Shown here: positions 1-7,964 of the stretch, piece after piece | How positions within the stretch are numbered: position 1 is the first letter of the stretch | How the letters are laid out: every line of letters starts with the position of its first letter | Origin: Cardiobacterium valvarum | GTDB lineage: Bacteria > Pseudomonadota > Gammaproteobacteria > Cardiobacteriales > Cardiobacteriaceae | DNA length: 64,000 bases | Reading direction: 5' to 3' | Assembly: GCF_900460955.1 (NCBI RefSeq) | Contig: NZ_UFUW01000001.1 | Location: 2,155,001-2,219,000 of the forward strand | Made by a program: the position numbers and the translations under genes | The notes under the pieces: generated by a model | Seen by the model: the letters and a program-made list of their open reading frames with translations, nothing else | Databases searched by the model: none | Told to the model about the DNA's origin: nothing

Positions 1-462
1 GCGGCGCACCAATTCGTCGAAATAGTTAAACGCCTGTTTGAGCGGCTGCGGATCGGTTTGCGCAAGGTTGATAGGATTCAGACGGTCAAAAATACTCACG
101 TCCTTTTCGTAAGCGAAGACGCCGCGCATATAGTAGGCATAATCAATATAAGGATGCTGCGGATAGGTACGTATGAAGTTCTCGATCTCCGCCTGCGCTT
201 TTTCGGTCTCACCGTCGCGATAATAGGAATAAGCCAAATCTAGCGTCGCCTGTTGCGCGATTTGCCCGAACGGGTAGCGGGCAAGCAGCTTGGTATAATG
301 TTTGCTGGCGCTGCTGTAAGCGCCATCTTTCATTTCAGCCTTGGCGGTTTGATAGAGTTTTTCGGCACTCCAATTTAGCGTTTCGTCCTGCTCCCATGAC
401 GAGCAGGCTGACAAGCCGCCCAAGAGACCCAAACTGAGAAGAATTTTCTGCATACGCGGCAT
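1..462 (-). CDS. bamD: Outer membrane assembly lipoprotein BamD (5' part; 3' end outside window)
   Basis: Read on the minus strand from ATG at 462, the frame stays open to the window edge (154 codons). The protein begins with a lipoprotein signal ending in the lipobox LSAC (Cys about residue 17). It then shows BamD/ComL tetratricopeptide-like helices, with motifs such as NWSAEKLYQTAKAEM, the LLARYPFG segment and the YYMRGV segment. BamD is the periplasmic TPR lipoprotein of the BAM complex that inserts beta-barrels into the outer membrane. It diverges from rluD, a common gammaproteobacterial arrangement. A second ATG three codons downstream (453) is a possible alternative start. Confidence 0.93.
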   Translation of the reverse strand, partial: MPRMQKILLSLGLLGGLSACSSWEQDETLNWSAEKLYQTAKAEMKDGAYSSASKHYTKLLARYPFGQIAQQATLDLAYSYYRDGETEKAQAEIENFIRTYPQHPYIDYAYYMRGVFAYEKDVSIFDRLNPINLAQTDPQPLKQAFNYFDELVRR

Positions 463-503
463 TGTTCGCTCCAAGATTTTGAAAAAACCGCATTATAAAC
501 ACC

Positions 504-1466
504 ATGACAACAGAACCCTACACGCTCAACTGTACCGCTGACGAAGACATCCGTGGCTGGCGACTTGACCAGTTCCTTGCCCATATCGCTCCTGATTATT
601 CGCGCAGCCGCTGGCAGACGAGCATCAAGGCCGGGCTTGTGCAGATAAACGGTAATCCCGCCCGCGCCAAAGACCACGTCTATCCAGGCGACAACGTCCG
701 CGCGCAAATCGCCGTGGATACCGAAACTGCCGCCTCTTCGCAGGATATTCCGCTCAACATCATTCATGCCGACGCCGACATCATCATTATCGACAAACCG
801 GCCGGACTGGTCGTCCATCCGGCGGCGGGCAATCCCGACGGCACCCTGCTGAACGCCCTGCTGCACCACTTTCCCGAAACGGCGCAACTGCCGCGTGGCG
901 GCATTGTGCACCGCCTCGACAAAGACACCAGCGGCCTGCTCGTTATCGCCCGCAACCTGCGCGCCCACGCCCACCTCGTGCGTCAGCTGCAAGAACGCAG
1001 CATGGGGCGCACTTACCTCGCCCTCTGTTATCGCTACATCACCGCCGGCGGCACCATCGACCAGCCGCTGGGGCGCCACCCGCGCGACCGCCTGAAAATG
1101 ACCATCCGTGAGGACGGCAAAGATGCCGTAACCCATTACCGCATCGAAGAACGCTACGGCGACATCGCCACCCTGCTGCGCGTCAACCTTGAAACCGGCC
1201 GCACCCACCAAATCCGCGTCCACCTCGCCGCGCAACACAACCCGCTGGTCGGCGACCCGCTCTACGGCCTCGCCAACCCACCCGGCAAAGGCATCCCGGC
1301 TGACATCCGCCAAGCCCTAATCAACTTCCCGCGCCAAGCCCTGCACGCGGCCGCCCTCACCCTGTACCACCCGGCGGACGATAGCGAGCACACCTACACC
1401 AGCCCGCTCCCTGCGGATATGGCCAAATTGCTGGATACCTTGCGCATCACTTATCCCGCGAACTAA
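504..1466 (+). CDS. rluD: 23S rRNA pseudouridine synthase RluD
   Basis: The 320-residue product has the family length. An N-terminal S4 RNA-binding region (about residues 17-75) is followed by the RluA-family catalytic domain, with the signature HRLDKDTSGLLV around residues 135-146; the Asp of the HRLDKDTSG motif is the catalytic residue. A conserved GRTHQIRVH segment lies near residue 232. RluD makes the pseudouridines in helix 69 of 23S rRNA. The gene diverges from bamD with about 40 bp between starts, so the promoters must overlap. No terminator hairpin follows it; the 25-bp repeat array begins 14 bp after the stop. Confidence 0.95.
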   Translation: MTTEPYTLNCTADEDIRGWRLDQFLAHIAPDYSRSRWQTSIKAGLVQINGNPARAKDHVYPGDNVRAQIAVDTETAASSQDIPLNIIHADADIIIIDKPAGLVVHPAAGNPDGTLLNALLHHFPETAQLPRGGIVHRLDKDTSGLLVIARNLRAHAHLVRQLQERSMGRTYLALCYRYITAGGTIDQPLGRHPRDRLKMTIREDGKDAVTHYRIEERYGDIATLLRVNLETGRTHQIRVHLAAQHNPLVGDPLYGLANPPGKGIPADIRQALINFPRQALHAAALTLYHPADDSEHTYTSPLPADMAKLLDTLRITYPAN

Positions 1467-1480
1467 CCAATCTCCGTCCG

Positions 1481-1620
1481 CCAAGCAGGATAAACACTGA
1501 CTCCACCAAGCGGGATAAACACTGACCCCGCCAAGCGGCGCAAACACTGCCCCCACCAAGCGGCGCAAACACTGCCCCCACCAAGCGGCGTAAACACTGG
1601 CTCCGTCAAGCGAGATATAG
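1481..1620. repeat. Tandem array of the 25-bp host repeat (about 5.6 units)
   Basis: Units start at 1481, 1506, 1531, 1556, 1581 and 1606, an exact 25-bp period. The consensus begins CCAAGCGGGATAAACACTG and ends with a short C-rich linker. Units vary at the GGGATA/GGCGCA/GGCGTA position, and the last unit is cut after CAAGCGAGATA. The same repeat occurs singly or in tandem in other intergenic gaps of the core chromosome. Confidence 0.9.
1607..1617 (+). other. Candidate attL core (CAAGCGAGATA)
   Basis: The last, truncated unit of the left repeat array carries the variant CAAGCGAGATA, and the first unit of the right array has the same 11 bases at 36930-36940. A site-specific integration inside the array would leave such a direct repeat at both element ends. 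One more full repeat copy at 1716-1749, inside this boundary, argues against it, so the call is tentative. Confidence 0.25.
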
Positions 1621-1715
1621 CTAATCAGCTTATTTTTTCATACAACATTTACGCCAATCTTTCCGCATTTGCGCAATATTCAGGGAAGATTTGTATGAAG
1701 GATTAAGAGCATTGA

Positions 1716-1749
1716 CTATAAACACTGACTTCGCCAAGCGGGATAAACA
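1716..1749 (+). repeat. Single copy of the 25-bp host repeat near the ICE left end
   Basis: TATAAACACTGACTTCG is followed by CCAAGCGGGATAAACA, one full unit with flanking parts of a second. It lies between the main array and the integrase, so the true left boundary of the element may be to its right (1750-1860). The rest of 1621-1860 is AT-rich with no recognisable gene. Confidence 0.75.
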
Positions 1750-1859
1750 ACGATGTTCGTAAGTGTTTCTGACCGTTCCGGCTGCTTTCGATAGGCATTG
1801 ATTTAACAGCATTTTTATCCGTATCCGTTTCTCAGTGTTCCTTATCATCCCTGATTTAT

Positions 1860-1881
1860 TGGGGAATTTTCTGGGGAATTT
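1860..1881 (+). promoter_or_regulatory. Candidate integrase arm-binding direct repeat, left (TGGGGAAT x2)
   Basis: TGGGGAAT occurs twice with 4 bases between, just upstream of the integrase. A matching pair with 3 bases between lies at 36844-36862 at the other end. Paired G-rich direct repeats at both ends of a tyrosine-integrase element are what arm-type binding sites look like; no binding data are available. Confidence 0.4.
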
Positions 1882-1916
1882 CGTATGATGCCTGGAAACA
1901 TTTGATGGAGAACACC

Positions 1917-3122
1917 ATGTTGACGGATATGAAAATCAAACAGGCGAAGAAGGAGGACAAGCCCTACAAGTTGACTGACCAAAATGGTCTGTATTTGCGG
2001 GTGGCAAAGAAATCCAAGCGCTGGTATCTGCGCTATACGTTTGAGGGCAAACGGCAGGAACGTCCATTGGGGGCGTATCCCGGCGTTACGTTGGCAAAGG
2101 CAAGGCAACAGGCGGCAGATGCTCAGGCCAGTCTGGAAGAAGGAATCGATCCGTTTGCGAAGTCGAAAGAGGTTGCAGGGGCATCGATCACTTTTGGCGA
2201 GGCGTTTGAGACGCTCTTTGCTATTGATACCGGCAAGCTGACAGCGACCACGCTGTACTTCCGCCGCCAAACCTACGAAAGGCACCTCAAAGCATTGGTC
2301 AATCGCCCCCTTGACAAGATCACGCCGCAAGAAATCAGGGACATTGTGTTGCCGCTGCATGATGCCGGGCATGAAGCATTGGCTAAAAAAGTCAGGGGGG
2401 TAGTATCAAAGGTCTATACGGATGGTGTGGTGCGTTATGGCCTGACTTATGACCCATCCCAGGCGAGCAGACGGCTGGTCAAGGTGAAGAGGATACGCCA
2501 TCACCCGCATATTGAGGATAAACGCCTCCTGGGGCGTCTCCTGGCCGATATTGAGCGGGGGAATGGCGGAACATCACTGTCGGTTGTGACGGCGCTCAGA
2601 ATGCTGCCCTATCTCTTTGTCCGGAAACACGAGCTGCGGCACATGCATGGACGGGATATTGACCTCGATGATGCCCTTTGGCGGGTGCCGGTCGAGGTAT
2701 GCAAGATGCGGTCGCCTCACCTGGTGCCGCTCCCCAGGCAGGTTGTCGTCATGCTGCGTGAACGGATGGCCTTGATTGGCTCCGATGGTTATTTGTTTCC
2801 AAGCCCGGTGCGGGATGAAGGAATCATTGGTGCCAATACTCTAAATCTTTACCTGCGGCGCTTGGGGTACGACGGCGCAGTCATTACGCCGCATGGTTTT
2901 CGCGGGACAGCCTCGACCGCCCTGCATGAAGCGGGCTATGCCAGCGAATGGATCGAAACCCAGCTTGCCCACCTGGAACGCAACGATACGGCGGCCGCCT
3001 ACAACCACGCCAAGTATTTGCCGCAGCGGCGGAAGATGATGCAGGAATGGGCGGATTTTCTTGATGGCCTGAAAGAACGGTATGGCCGGGAAGAAAGAGG
3101 TTCCAATGCATCGAAAAAATAG
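1917..3122 (+). CDS. int: P4-type tyrosine integrase
   Basis: The product of about 401 residues has the N-terminal arm-binding domain of P4-like integrases (DUF4102 type; YKLTDQNGLYLRV, then RWYLRYTFEGKRQERPLGAYPGV, split here as two motifs). The C-terminal catalytic domain has the VRKHELR segment (first catalytic Arg), the HGFRGTAST box (His-x-x-Arg) and the tyrosine in AAAYNHAKY. ATG 1917 is chosen because GGAG lies 6 bases upstream; an in-frame ATG at 1905 would lack this spacing. It catalyses integration and excision of the element and is its leftmost gene, next to the presumed attL. Confidence 0.93.
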   Translation: MLTDMKIKQAKKEDKPYKLTDQNGLYLRVAKKSKRWYLRYTFEGKRQERPLGAYPGVTLAKARQQAADAQASLEEGIDPFAKSKEVAGASITFGEAFETLFAIDTGKLTATTLYFRRQTYERHLKALVNRPLDKITPQEIRDIVLPLHDAGHEALAKKVRGVVSKVYTDGVVRYGLTYDPSQASRRLVKVKRIRHHPHIEDKRLLGRLLADIERGNGGTSLSVVTALRMLPYLFVRKHELRHMHGRDIDLDDALWRVPVEVCKMRSPHLVPLPRQVVVMLRERMALIGSDGYLFPSPVRDEGIIGANTLNLYLRRLGYDGAVITPHGFRGTASTALHEAGYASEWIETQLAHLERNDTAAAYNHAKYLPQRRKMMQEWADFLDGLKERYGREERGSNASKK

Positions 3123-3657
3123 TAACGTTTGTATATTAGTTTTTTAAATATAGCTTTCTGCGAGTATACAGGTGGAAAAACTGCAAAATCATCAGAGTTT
3201 GTAGTTTATCCCTTATAACATATTGAAATAAATATAAAAAACTCCAACTCAACGCCTGAGTTTGGCGTAGTTGGAGCGTAGTTGGTTGAGTTGACCAGCT
3301 TCTGTTTTTATTGGATTTTTTTCACTGCGGGGTTTTGGCAGTTTTTTGAGTGGGTTCCCTGCTTATTTCATGAGCAGTTCCCCAAGTGTCTTTTTTTGTC
3401 TCTGATTATCATTTTTCGCGTGTGTTCATGTTGCGGTGTGCAAATTTTGCTCGTGCCGGACCCTCTTCAGGGCGGTAGTCGATCAGTGCGCCGGAAAAAC
3501 CGGTTTTGCCGCTGCGGATAACCCCGGTTTCCCCCTGAAACAGGTGCAAGCCCTGCGTCATCCGCCAATGGCAGATACAGGCACTGCGTTCGTGCCGTTG
3601 CTGCCCTGCTGTCAATGTCATTTGTAGCATGATTTTTTCTGCTCTGGCAGGGTGGGA
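3123..3657. other. Intergenic stretch with no supported gene
   Basis: Between the convergent integrase and DUF927 genes. It holds an AT-rich segment after the integrase stop, a hairpin at 3242-3276 and a stretch of moderate GC content whose open frames have no ribosome-binding site or recognisable protein. No intrinsic terminator with a clear U-tract was found. Confidence 0.6.
3242..3276. repeat. Inverted repeat and GTAGTTG copies downstream of int
   Basis: CTCCAACT-CA-ACGCC pairs with GGCGT-AG-TTGGAG across a 7-base loop. The right arm contains GTAGTTG, repeated just after it (GCGTAGTTGG). The reverse complement, CAACTAC, recurs in two clusters at the right end of the element (36695-36802). 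It may be a transcript-end structure or a recombination-directionality site. Confidence 0.45.
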
Positions 3658-5394
3658 TCAGGTCTCGGTGTCCGTGGGCGGCGAGATGCCCCGGAAAACC
3701 AGAAAGTAACCCAGGCGCTTGCGCCGCCCGGTGGCCGGATCCTTACCGTAGAGTTGGGTTGTCCAGCGATCGTTCGTTTCGTCGCGCAGTAACCATCCCG
3801 CCTTATACAATTCTTCCTTGACTTTCTTCTCTTCAAAACCCTGCACGATCTTTTCCCGGAATTCTTGCGGCAGGACGTAGTAGAGATCTTCGTCAGTATC
3901 GTAAGTCCCGCGCCTGACGTAGCCGGGGAAAGGTTTGGAAAAGGGGTAGAGCGGGGGATTTTCCGGATTGAGGAAGTAGGGGTCTTGCGTCTGCATGAAG
4001 TCCCCGGCGGCGCGCAGGATTTGCATGGATTCGTAGGATTCCGAGCGCGGTTGCATGCCTAGCCAGTCGGCAAAGCAGCGGTTGATGCCGTCCATTGCGT
4101 CTGCGGCGGCAAATCCGGTCAGATTCCATTCGCAGGCCAATTCCAGGGCGACTATCGCCACCGCAAACATCCGCGCCGCCCGTGCCATCTGGTCATTAAC
4201 GACATAATCGCGTTGCAGGGCTTCAAGCCGTCCGGCAAAGCGCCTGGCAAGGGTGTCGCGAACATTCTTGTCGGCCAGCAGGTGTCGAACGAAAGCGCGG
4301 CCGGGGCTGCCGTAATAGTGGCAAACCGCGCCGTTCATGTGCTGTGTGAAGGCGCGGAAGTCAGGGAATTGGTGATGGTTGTCGAGGCCGTGCGGAATAG
4401 ACAAGCAACGCACCATGTGGCCGGCCATCGTGATTTTGCCGTGCTTGCTCAGATGGGATTCCAGCGTGGTTTCGCCAGTGGATACCGTCAGCGTCCGAAA
4501 GCGGATCTCGGCGCGGTTGCCCCCATCCTTGGCACCCAGTGCGCGGCCTTTGCCATTGGCCAGCGTGTAGATGCTTTGATCTACCGCCTTGCCAGTCGCG
4601 TCCTCGCCCATTTCGTCCAGCGCCAGCAGACCGTCGTTACGCGCGGCGGCATTGTTCAAAAGAGCGTAGGGGGTGGTGTTCCAGTTCTCGCCGGTGTCGC
4701 GGCCATGTCCCCACACCGATTGCGCTATACGTTGAATGGTTGTCTTGCCGCTGCTTGATTGGCCAAAGATGTGAAGAATGCCGCCATCGAGATTTAGGAG
4801 GCCCAGCAGCGGCGCGGCAAAGGCTGCCCCCAACATCAGACATATGCGGCTGTTGCCAACGGCGTAGCGGCCAATCTGCTCCTGCCATTCTTCCAGGCTG
4901 CCGCCGCTTTTGTAGCCAATACGCTTGTTGTAGCCGATTTTGCCGCTGAAATAGAGGCGTTCGTTGTCGCCGATGATGTCGCCATTCGGCAGGATATAGG
5001 CGTCGTCATGCCAACCGGCAACGTCGGTTATCCGCCATTCTGCCGCCATGACCTCCGGTTTCATTGCTTCAGTCTGGATATACTCGGTCAGCAAGTCGAG
5101 TTTGCGGCGGGCAGAGGGCACATTGATGACATTGCGCAGATAACGCCAGCCTTCGCTTGTGCCGACATCGCCACGCGGGATGATGCAATGTTCGTTATCG
5201 CCGTAACGGATGATGTGATAGTGCGTGCCTTCATCATCTGTCCCTCGTCCTATGACTTCAAAAATATCCGACAAACGGATAGGCGCGAGATAGACACTGC
5301 CGTCTGCCTTGACCGGCACATGATAGATGCCGTTGTAGTCAAAGTCAGCGTAGGTGTACGGCTGTTTGGGGTCTGCCGCGCCTTGCATGAACAT
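3658..5394 (-). CDS. DUF927 family P-loop ATPase / helicase-like protein
   Basis: The product of about 578 residues contains the DUF927 domain with a clear Walker A box GQSSSGKTT near residue 210, followed by the acidic LLALDEMGED box (Walker B-like). DUF927 proteins are predicted helicase-like ATPases of satellite phages and integrative elements, often fused to or paired with primases; no primase domain is present here. ATG 5394 is 2 bases past the stop of the upstream gene, suggesting coupling; an in-frame ATG at 5457 is the alternative. It is the last gene of the leftward operon starting at the 7581-7610 promoter. A replication role is inferred. Confidence 0.8.
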   Translation of the reverse strand: MFMQGAADPKQPYTYADFDYNGIYHVPVKADGSVYLAPIRLSDIFEVIGRGTDDEGTHYHIIRYGDNEHCIIPRGDVGTSEGWRYLRNVINVPSARRKLDLLTEYIQTEAMKPEVMAAEWRITDVAGWHDDAYILPNGDIIGDNERLYFSGKIGYNKRIGYKSGGSLEEWQEQIGRYAVGNSRICLMLGAAFAAPLLGLLNLDGGILHIFGQSSSGKTTIQRIAQSVWGHGRDTGENWNTTPYALLNNAAARNDGLLALDEMGEDATGKAVDQSIYTLANGKGRALGAKDGGNRAEIRFRTLTVSTGETTLESHLSKHGKITMAGHMVRCLSIPHGLDNHHQFPDFRAFTQHMNGAVCHYYGSPGRAFVRHLLADKNVRDTLARRFAGRLEALQRDYVVNDQMARAARMFAVAIVALELACEWNLTGFAAADAMDGINRCFADWLGMQPRSESYESMQILRAAGDFMQTQDPYFLNPENPPLYPFSKPFPGYVRRGTYDTDEDLYYVLPQEFREKIVQGFEEKKVKEELYKAGWLLRDETNDRWTTQLYGKDPATGRRKRLGYFLVFRGISPPTDTET

Positions 5395-5396
5395 CG

Positions 5397-5750
5397 TCAG
5401 TTGTCGGATCGCATGGGATGGGATTCCCGTTTGACGAAGGTTTTGCCCGTCGCACATCGGTAGGTAACCTTGGCCGAGCGGAAAAAACTGCTGTCATCGA
5501 TAGAAATCACTTGGCACCCATTCGCCGTTTTATATTCCTGCCAGAGCTGTGCTTCAGTTTTGGGGACGACAACGAAAAAACTAAGTACATAAGCTACGCC
5601 CATAGACAAAAATGTTGATATAAGATAGAAATGGAACATGCTCCTCTCGGGGCCTTTTGTACTCCAATCATGTCTAAAATAATATTCAAGCACCATAATG
5701 GAACACGCTATCATAAATATTATTGATAAATTGAAAAAAAAGTTAGCCAT
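5397..5750 (-). CDS. Small membrane protein, unknown function
   Basis: The 117-residue product has two predicted transmembrane segments (about residues 3-23 and 42-62, the latter including VAYVLSFFVVV) and a soluble C-terminal part with two cysteines (NGCQV and TYRCATG). An AGGTAGGA ribosome-binding site precedes ATG 5750. It sits between another small membrane protein and the DUF927 gene in the leftward ICE operon. I do not recognise a family. Confidence 0.65.
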   Translation of the reverse strand: MANFFFNLSIIFMIACSIMVLEYYFRHDWSTKGPERSMFHFYLISTFLSMGVAYVLSFFVVVPKTEAQLWQEYKTANGCQVISIDDSSFFRSAKVTYRCATGKTFVKRESHPMRSDN

Positions 5751-5758
5751 ATAATTTC

Positions 5759-5995
5759 CTACCTAATGCGCTCTATGTTGGATCTTCCACGATATGAATT
5801 TAGTTTATTTCTTATGCTAGGTTTATCTTCAGATGTTAGATTATCTTCTGAATTCAGTTGGTTTTTCGAGTCGGAGCAATCTTTTTTATACAGAATACTC
5901 ATCATGTAGAGAAATAAAATTAGAGCCATTTGACCGAATCCTATCGTAATTGCTAAAAGTAATGCTTTACCAACACTTTCTGTTTCTGATAACAT
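5759..5995 (-). CDS. Small single-span membrane protein, unknown function
   Basis: The 78-residue product has one hydrophobic segment (about residues 11-36, ending LYMMSILYKKD) and a polar, basic C-terminal half. AAGGGG precedes the ATG. It is 8 bases upstream of the next gene and 12 bases after the previous one, so it belongs to the same operon. No family is recognised. Confidence 0.55.
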   Translation of the reverse strand: MLSETESVGKALLLAITIGFGQMALILFLYMMSILYKKDCSDSKNQLNSEDNLTSEDKPSIRNKLNSYRGRSNIERIR

Positions 5996-6007
5996 ACATA
6001 CTACCCC

Positions 6008-6361
6008 TTAGTTAGTTTTTCCAGCGATAACAGGAGGAAACAGTGATTTCAACTCTTGAAGATCATTGCAGTAATCTATAAATGCGACATGAATATCCGG
6101 TGGATAATCAGTATTGCATCTGCCATAGCTTTGTGACCGCACAAAGTCTAACGCGTCACCAACTGCCAGGAAGATTTCCTCGTAGTGTAAATTGAAGTGC
6201 CGACTATCCAGCAAAACCATTTCTTCTGCTTTTATCACCCAATAATATGGTTTGGCGTTGTGAGCATCATTAAGATAAATCACAACCTCATGTTCAAAAG
6301 GGATGGAGATACGGTGATATTCCTTCATTGCATTTCCCTCAATCTGTATTTGCGGGTTCAT
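6008..6361 (-). CDS. Hypothetical ICE accessory protein (117 aa)
   Basis: A soluble, acidic product without a signal or membrane segment. ATG 6361 has AGGAGAAGG 5 bases upstream, overlapping the stop of the preceding gene. A downstream ATG (MKEYHRISI) is possible but lacks this site. Position in the operon is the only hint of role. Confidence 0.6.
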   Translation of the reverse strand: MNPQIQIEGNAMKEYHRISIPFEHEVVIYLNDAHNAKPYYWVIKAEEMVLLDSRHFNLHYEEIFLAVGDALDFVRSQSYGRCNTDYPPDIHVAFIDYCNDLQELKSLFPPVIAGKTN

Positions 6362-6372
6362 TACGCCTTCTC

Positions 6373-6639
6373 CTATGGATGGATAGACTGTTTAATTTTA
6401 GTGATAACGCAATCTAAATAGCGCTTACCTTCATCATCACAGGCGTTAATGCCATAATCATAAGCCTGCAAAATAGCGGCCATTTCATCCCGTGAAAGCG
6501 TTACCGTTACGGACTTCTCACTTGGCAGGATGTGGTAATAGTCAGTTAGGTTGGCGACGGCAAATAACCGCAATTGTTTTTCATCGGGCTGTTTCCGCTC
6601 TTGGGCGGTATCACCCATGACTTCATACAGCTTCTTCAT
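6373..6639 (-). CDS. Hypothetical ICE accessory protein (88 aa)
   Basis: Small soluble product. Its ATG overlaps the stop of the upstream gene (ATGA, 4 bp), which indicates translational coupling. No family is recognised. It includes a segment VTVTLSRDEMAAILQAYDYG that resembles a short helical module only in a general way. Confidence 0.6.
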   Translation of the reverse strand: MKKLYEVMGDTAQERKQPDEKQLRLFAVANLTDYYHILPSEKSVTVTLSRDEMAAILQAYDYGINACDDEGKRYLDCVITKIKQSIHP

Positions 6640-7352
6640 GCGACATCTCCCGTGCTATCCAGCACAACAGAGGGTGATTCAGCTTCTTCGGCGCGGTACA
6701 GGCTGGCGAGTGCCCCCTTACATGACCGGTCTTGCGTGTCCGCCCAGGCATCCGGTTCATGTTTGGCAATGAGGCGCAGAGCAGCCGTCAGCCAGTCTTT
6801 TAGGTACTTGGCCGGATTTTCCGCCCGACGGAAGAGGGTGAGGGAGATATGCGCGGCACCTGTCAGTAGGGCAATATCAACGGCACCGTGCGGGTCGTGG
6901 CTGTTGAGGTTCAGGTCAATGCGGATCGGGCGGCGGGTGTCGCCCAGGACAAATTCATGAGCGGTCAAACCCTTGCTGTAAGTGCAGTCACTGGTCAGCG
7001 ACAAATCGGCGGCGTGGCGCTTGGCAGCATCGATCAGGATGTCCTTGATGTCGTCAATATCCAGCAGTTCACAGGTTTCTGCGTCCTCGCCGTCATCGAG
7101 GATGAAACTGCGCAGGGGATTTTCTTCGTCGCCGTGATCCACGACTTCAATTTCCTCGACACCATCAAGGATTTTGGCCAAAAAATCGTCCAGCAGGGTG
7201 TGCAGGATGCAAAGAGTGTCGGGGGAAGGCTGGCGGCTGGGATGATCGGCCACGATGCCAAGCACTTCATTCAGAGCTTTGACGCAATCGATGGCGCGGT
7301 AGAATTCGGCGGAATTGGTGCATTCGAGCACCACCGTAGTAGATGCAGACAT
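6636..7352 (-). CDS. Hypothetical acidic protein (238 aa), first gene of leftward ICE operon
   Basis: ATG 7352 follows a strong ribosome-binding site (AAGGAGA, 7 bases upstream). The frame stays open far upstream to 8477, but that part is antisense to the HigBA and ssb genes and is not coding. The product is rich in Asp and Glu in its middle (for example ILDDGEDAETCELLDIDDIK), with no signal or membrane segment. DNA mimicry as in antirestriction proteins is one possibility suggested only by the acidity. I do not recognise the family. It follows a structured leader of about 230 nt. Confidence 0.65.
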   Translation of the reverse strand: MSASTTVVLECTNSAEFYRAIDCVKALNEVLGIVADHPSRQPSPDTLCILHTLLDDFLAKILDGVEEIEVVDHGDEENPLRSFILDDGEDAETCELLDIDDIKDILIDAAKRHAADLSLTSDCTYSKGLTAHEFVLGDTRRPIRIDLNLNSHDPHGAVDIALLTGAAHISLTLFRRAENPAKYLKDWLTAALRLIAKHEPDAWADTQDRSCKGALASLYRAEEAESPSVVLDSTGDVA

Positions 7353-7580
7353 GGCAGTCTCCTTCTGTAAAAGCGGATGACTGTCGTCTCGGTTCCAATC
7401 GAGGGCGACAGCGTACATGGGATTGGAACTACCGCTACAGAAGAAACGGCGAACCCGAAGGTTCTCCCACGCACACTGCCATTGAAAAGGGACACAAAAA
7501 TAGCGCTTGTCAGCGCCGGTGCGCTTCTGTACTGACGGGGTTCCAATCCCGATCGCGGCTTTGTGTGTCGCGATGAGTGG
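7353..7580 (-). promoter_or_regulatory. Structured 5' leader of the leftward operon
   Basis: Between the promoter and the first ATG, the minus-strand transcript carries GATTGGAAC-type boxes: 7540-7550 and 7419-7429 are perfect 11-base complements (GGGATTGGAAC/GTTCCAATCCC), with a further copy at 7391-7400. Inside are a perfect GAACC-UUCG-GGUUC tetraloop hairpin (7451-7464) and an AGCGC/GCGCT hairpin (7512-7525). Such organisation suggests a cis-regulatory RNA or protein-binding leader; the class is not identified. Confidence 0.5.
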
Positions 7581-7610
7581 ACTATACCGCTCAAACGCAA
7601 AAAATGTCAA
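7581..7610 (-). promoter_or_regulatory. Sigma70 promoter of the leftward ICE operon
   Basis: On the minus strand: consensus -35 TTGACA (7605-7610), an 18-base spacer and -10 TATAGT (7581-7586). It reads toward the 7352-3658 operon. It is back to back with the toxin-antitoxin promoter, whose -35-like TTGACG is at 7630-7635. Confidence 0.8.
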
Positions 7611-7639
7611 GTGTAAGCGACAAAAATACTTGACGAAGT

Positions 7640-7655
7640 GTCTTTTACAAAAGAC
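7640..7655. promoter_or_regulatory. Palindromic operator of the toxin-antitoxin operon
   Basis: GTCTTTTACAAAAGAC is a perfect 7+7 palindrome with a 2-base centre. It lies between a -35-like TTGACG (7630-7635) and the toxin ATG (7665), where an autoregulating antitoxin or toxin-antitoxin complex would bind. Confidence 0.6.
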
Positions 7656-7664
7656 AATAAAGCC

Positions 7665-7964
7665 ATGAAGACTTACCGCCTTGTAAAAACCAGAATCTTC
7701 CTGAAGTGGCTTGAAAAACAGCCTGGGCAGGTAATTTCCCGTATTGACGCCCGTCTTGACCGGGTTAGAAAGGGAAATTTCGGTGATCACAAATGGTTCG
7801 GCGATTTCGGCGAGTTGCGTCTGACTTTTGGCAAAGGCTACCGCCTCTATTACACCATCCGGCAGCAAGAACTTCTGCTGTTGCTGCTGGGTGGCGATAA
7901 AGGCAGCCAAACTCGCGACATCAAGGCTGTAAAAATGATACTTAACCGGTTGGAACAGGAGTAA
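7665..7964 (+). CDS. RelE/HigB-like toxin
   Basis: The 99-residue product matches the HigB/Gp49-like addiction module killer family: KTYRLVKTRIFLKWLEKQ at the N-terminus, FGDFGELRLTFGKGYRLYY in the middle and a LLLLGGDKGSQ strand near the end. Family members are ribosome-dependent or free mRNA interferases. The HTH antitoxin gene starts directly at its stop codon (toxin first, as in higBA). A GTG at 7638 in frame would add 9 residues; ATG 7665 matches the family start. The pair is on the opposite strand to its neighbours, like an inserted cassette that could stabilise the ICE. Confidence 0.85.
   Translation: MKTYRLVKTRIFLKWLEKQPGQVISRIDARLDRVRKGNFGDHKWFGDFGELRLTFGKGYRLYYTIRQQELLLLLLGGDKGSQTRDIKAVKMILNRLEQE

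Noticed and set aside
375..1313. Long open frame on the minus strand opposite rluD
   Set aside because: Antisense to a full-length, strongly conserved gene, and its sequence is what GC-biased third positions produce.
4213..4758. Open frame on the plus strand inside the DUF927 gene
   Set aside because: Antisense shadow with no ribosome-binding site or family match.
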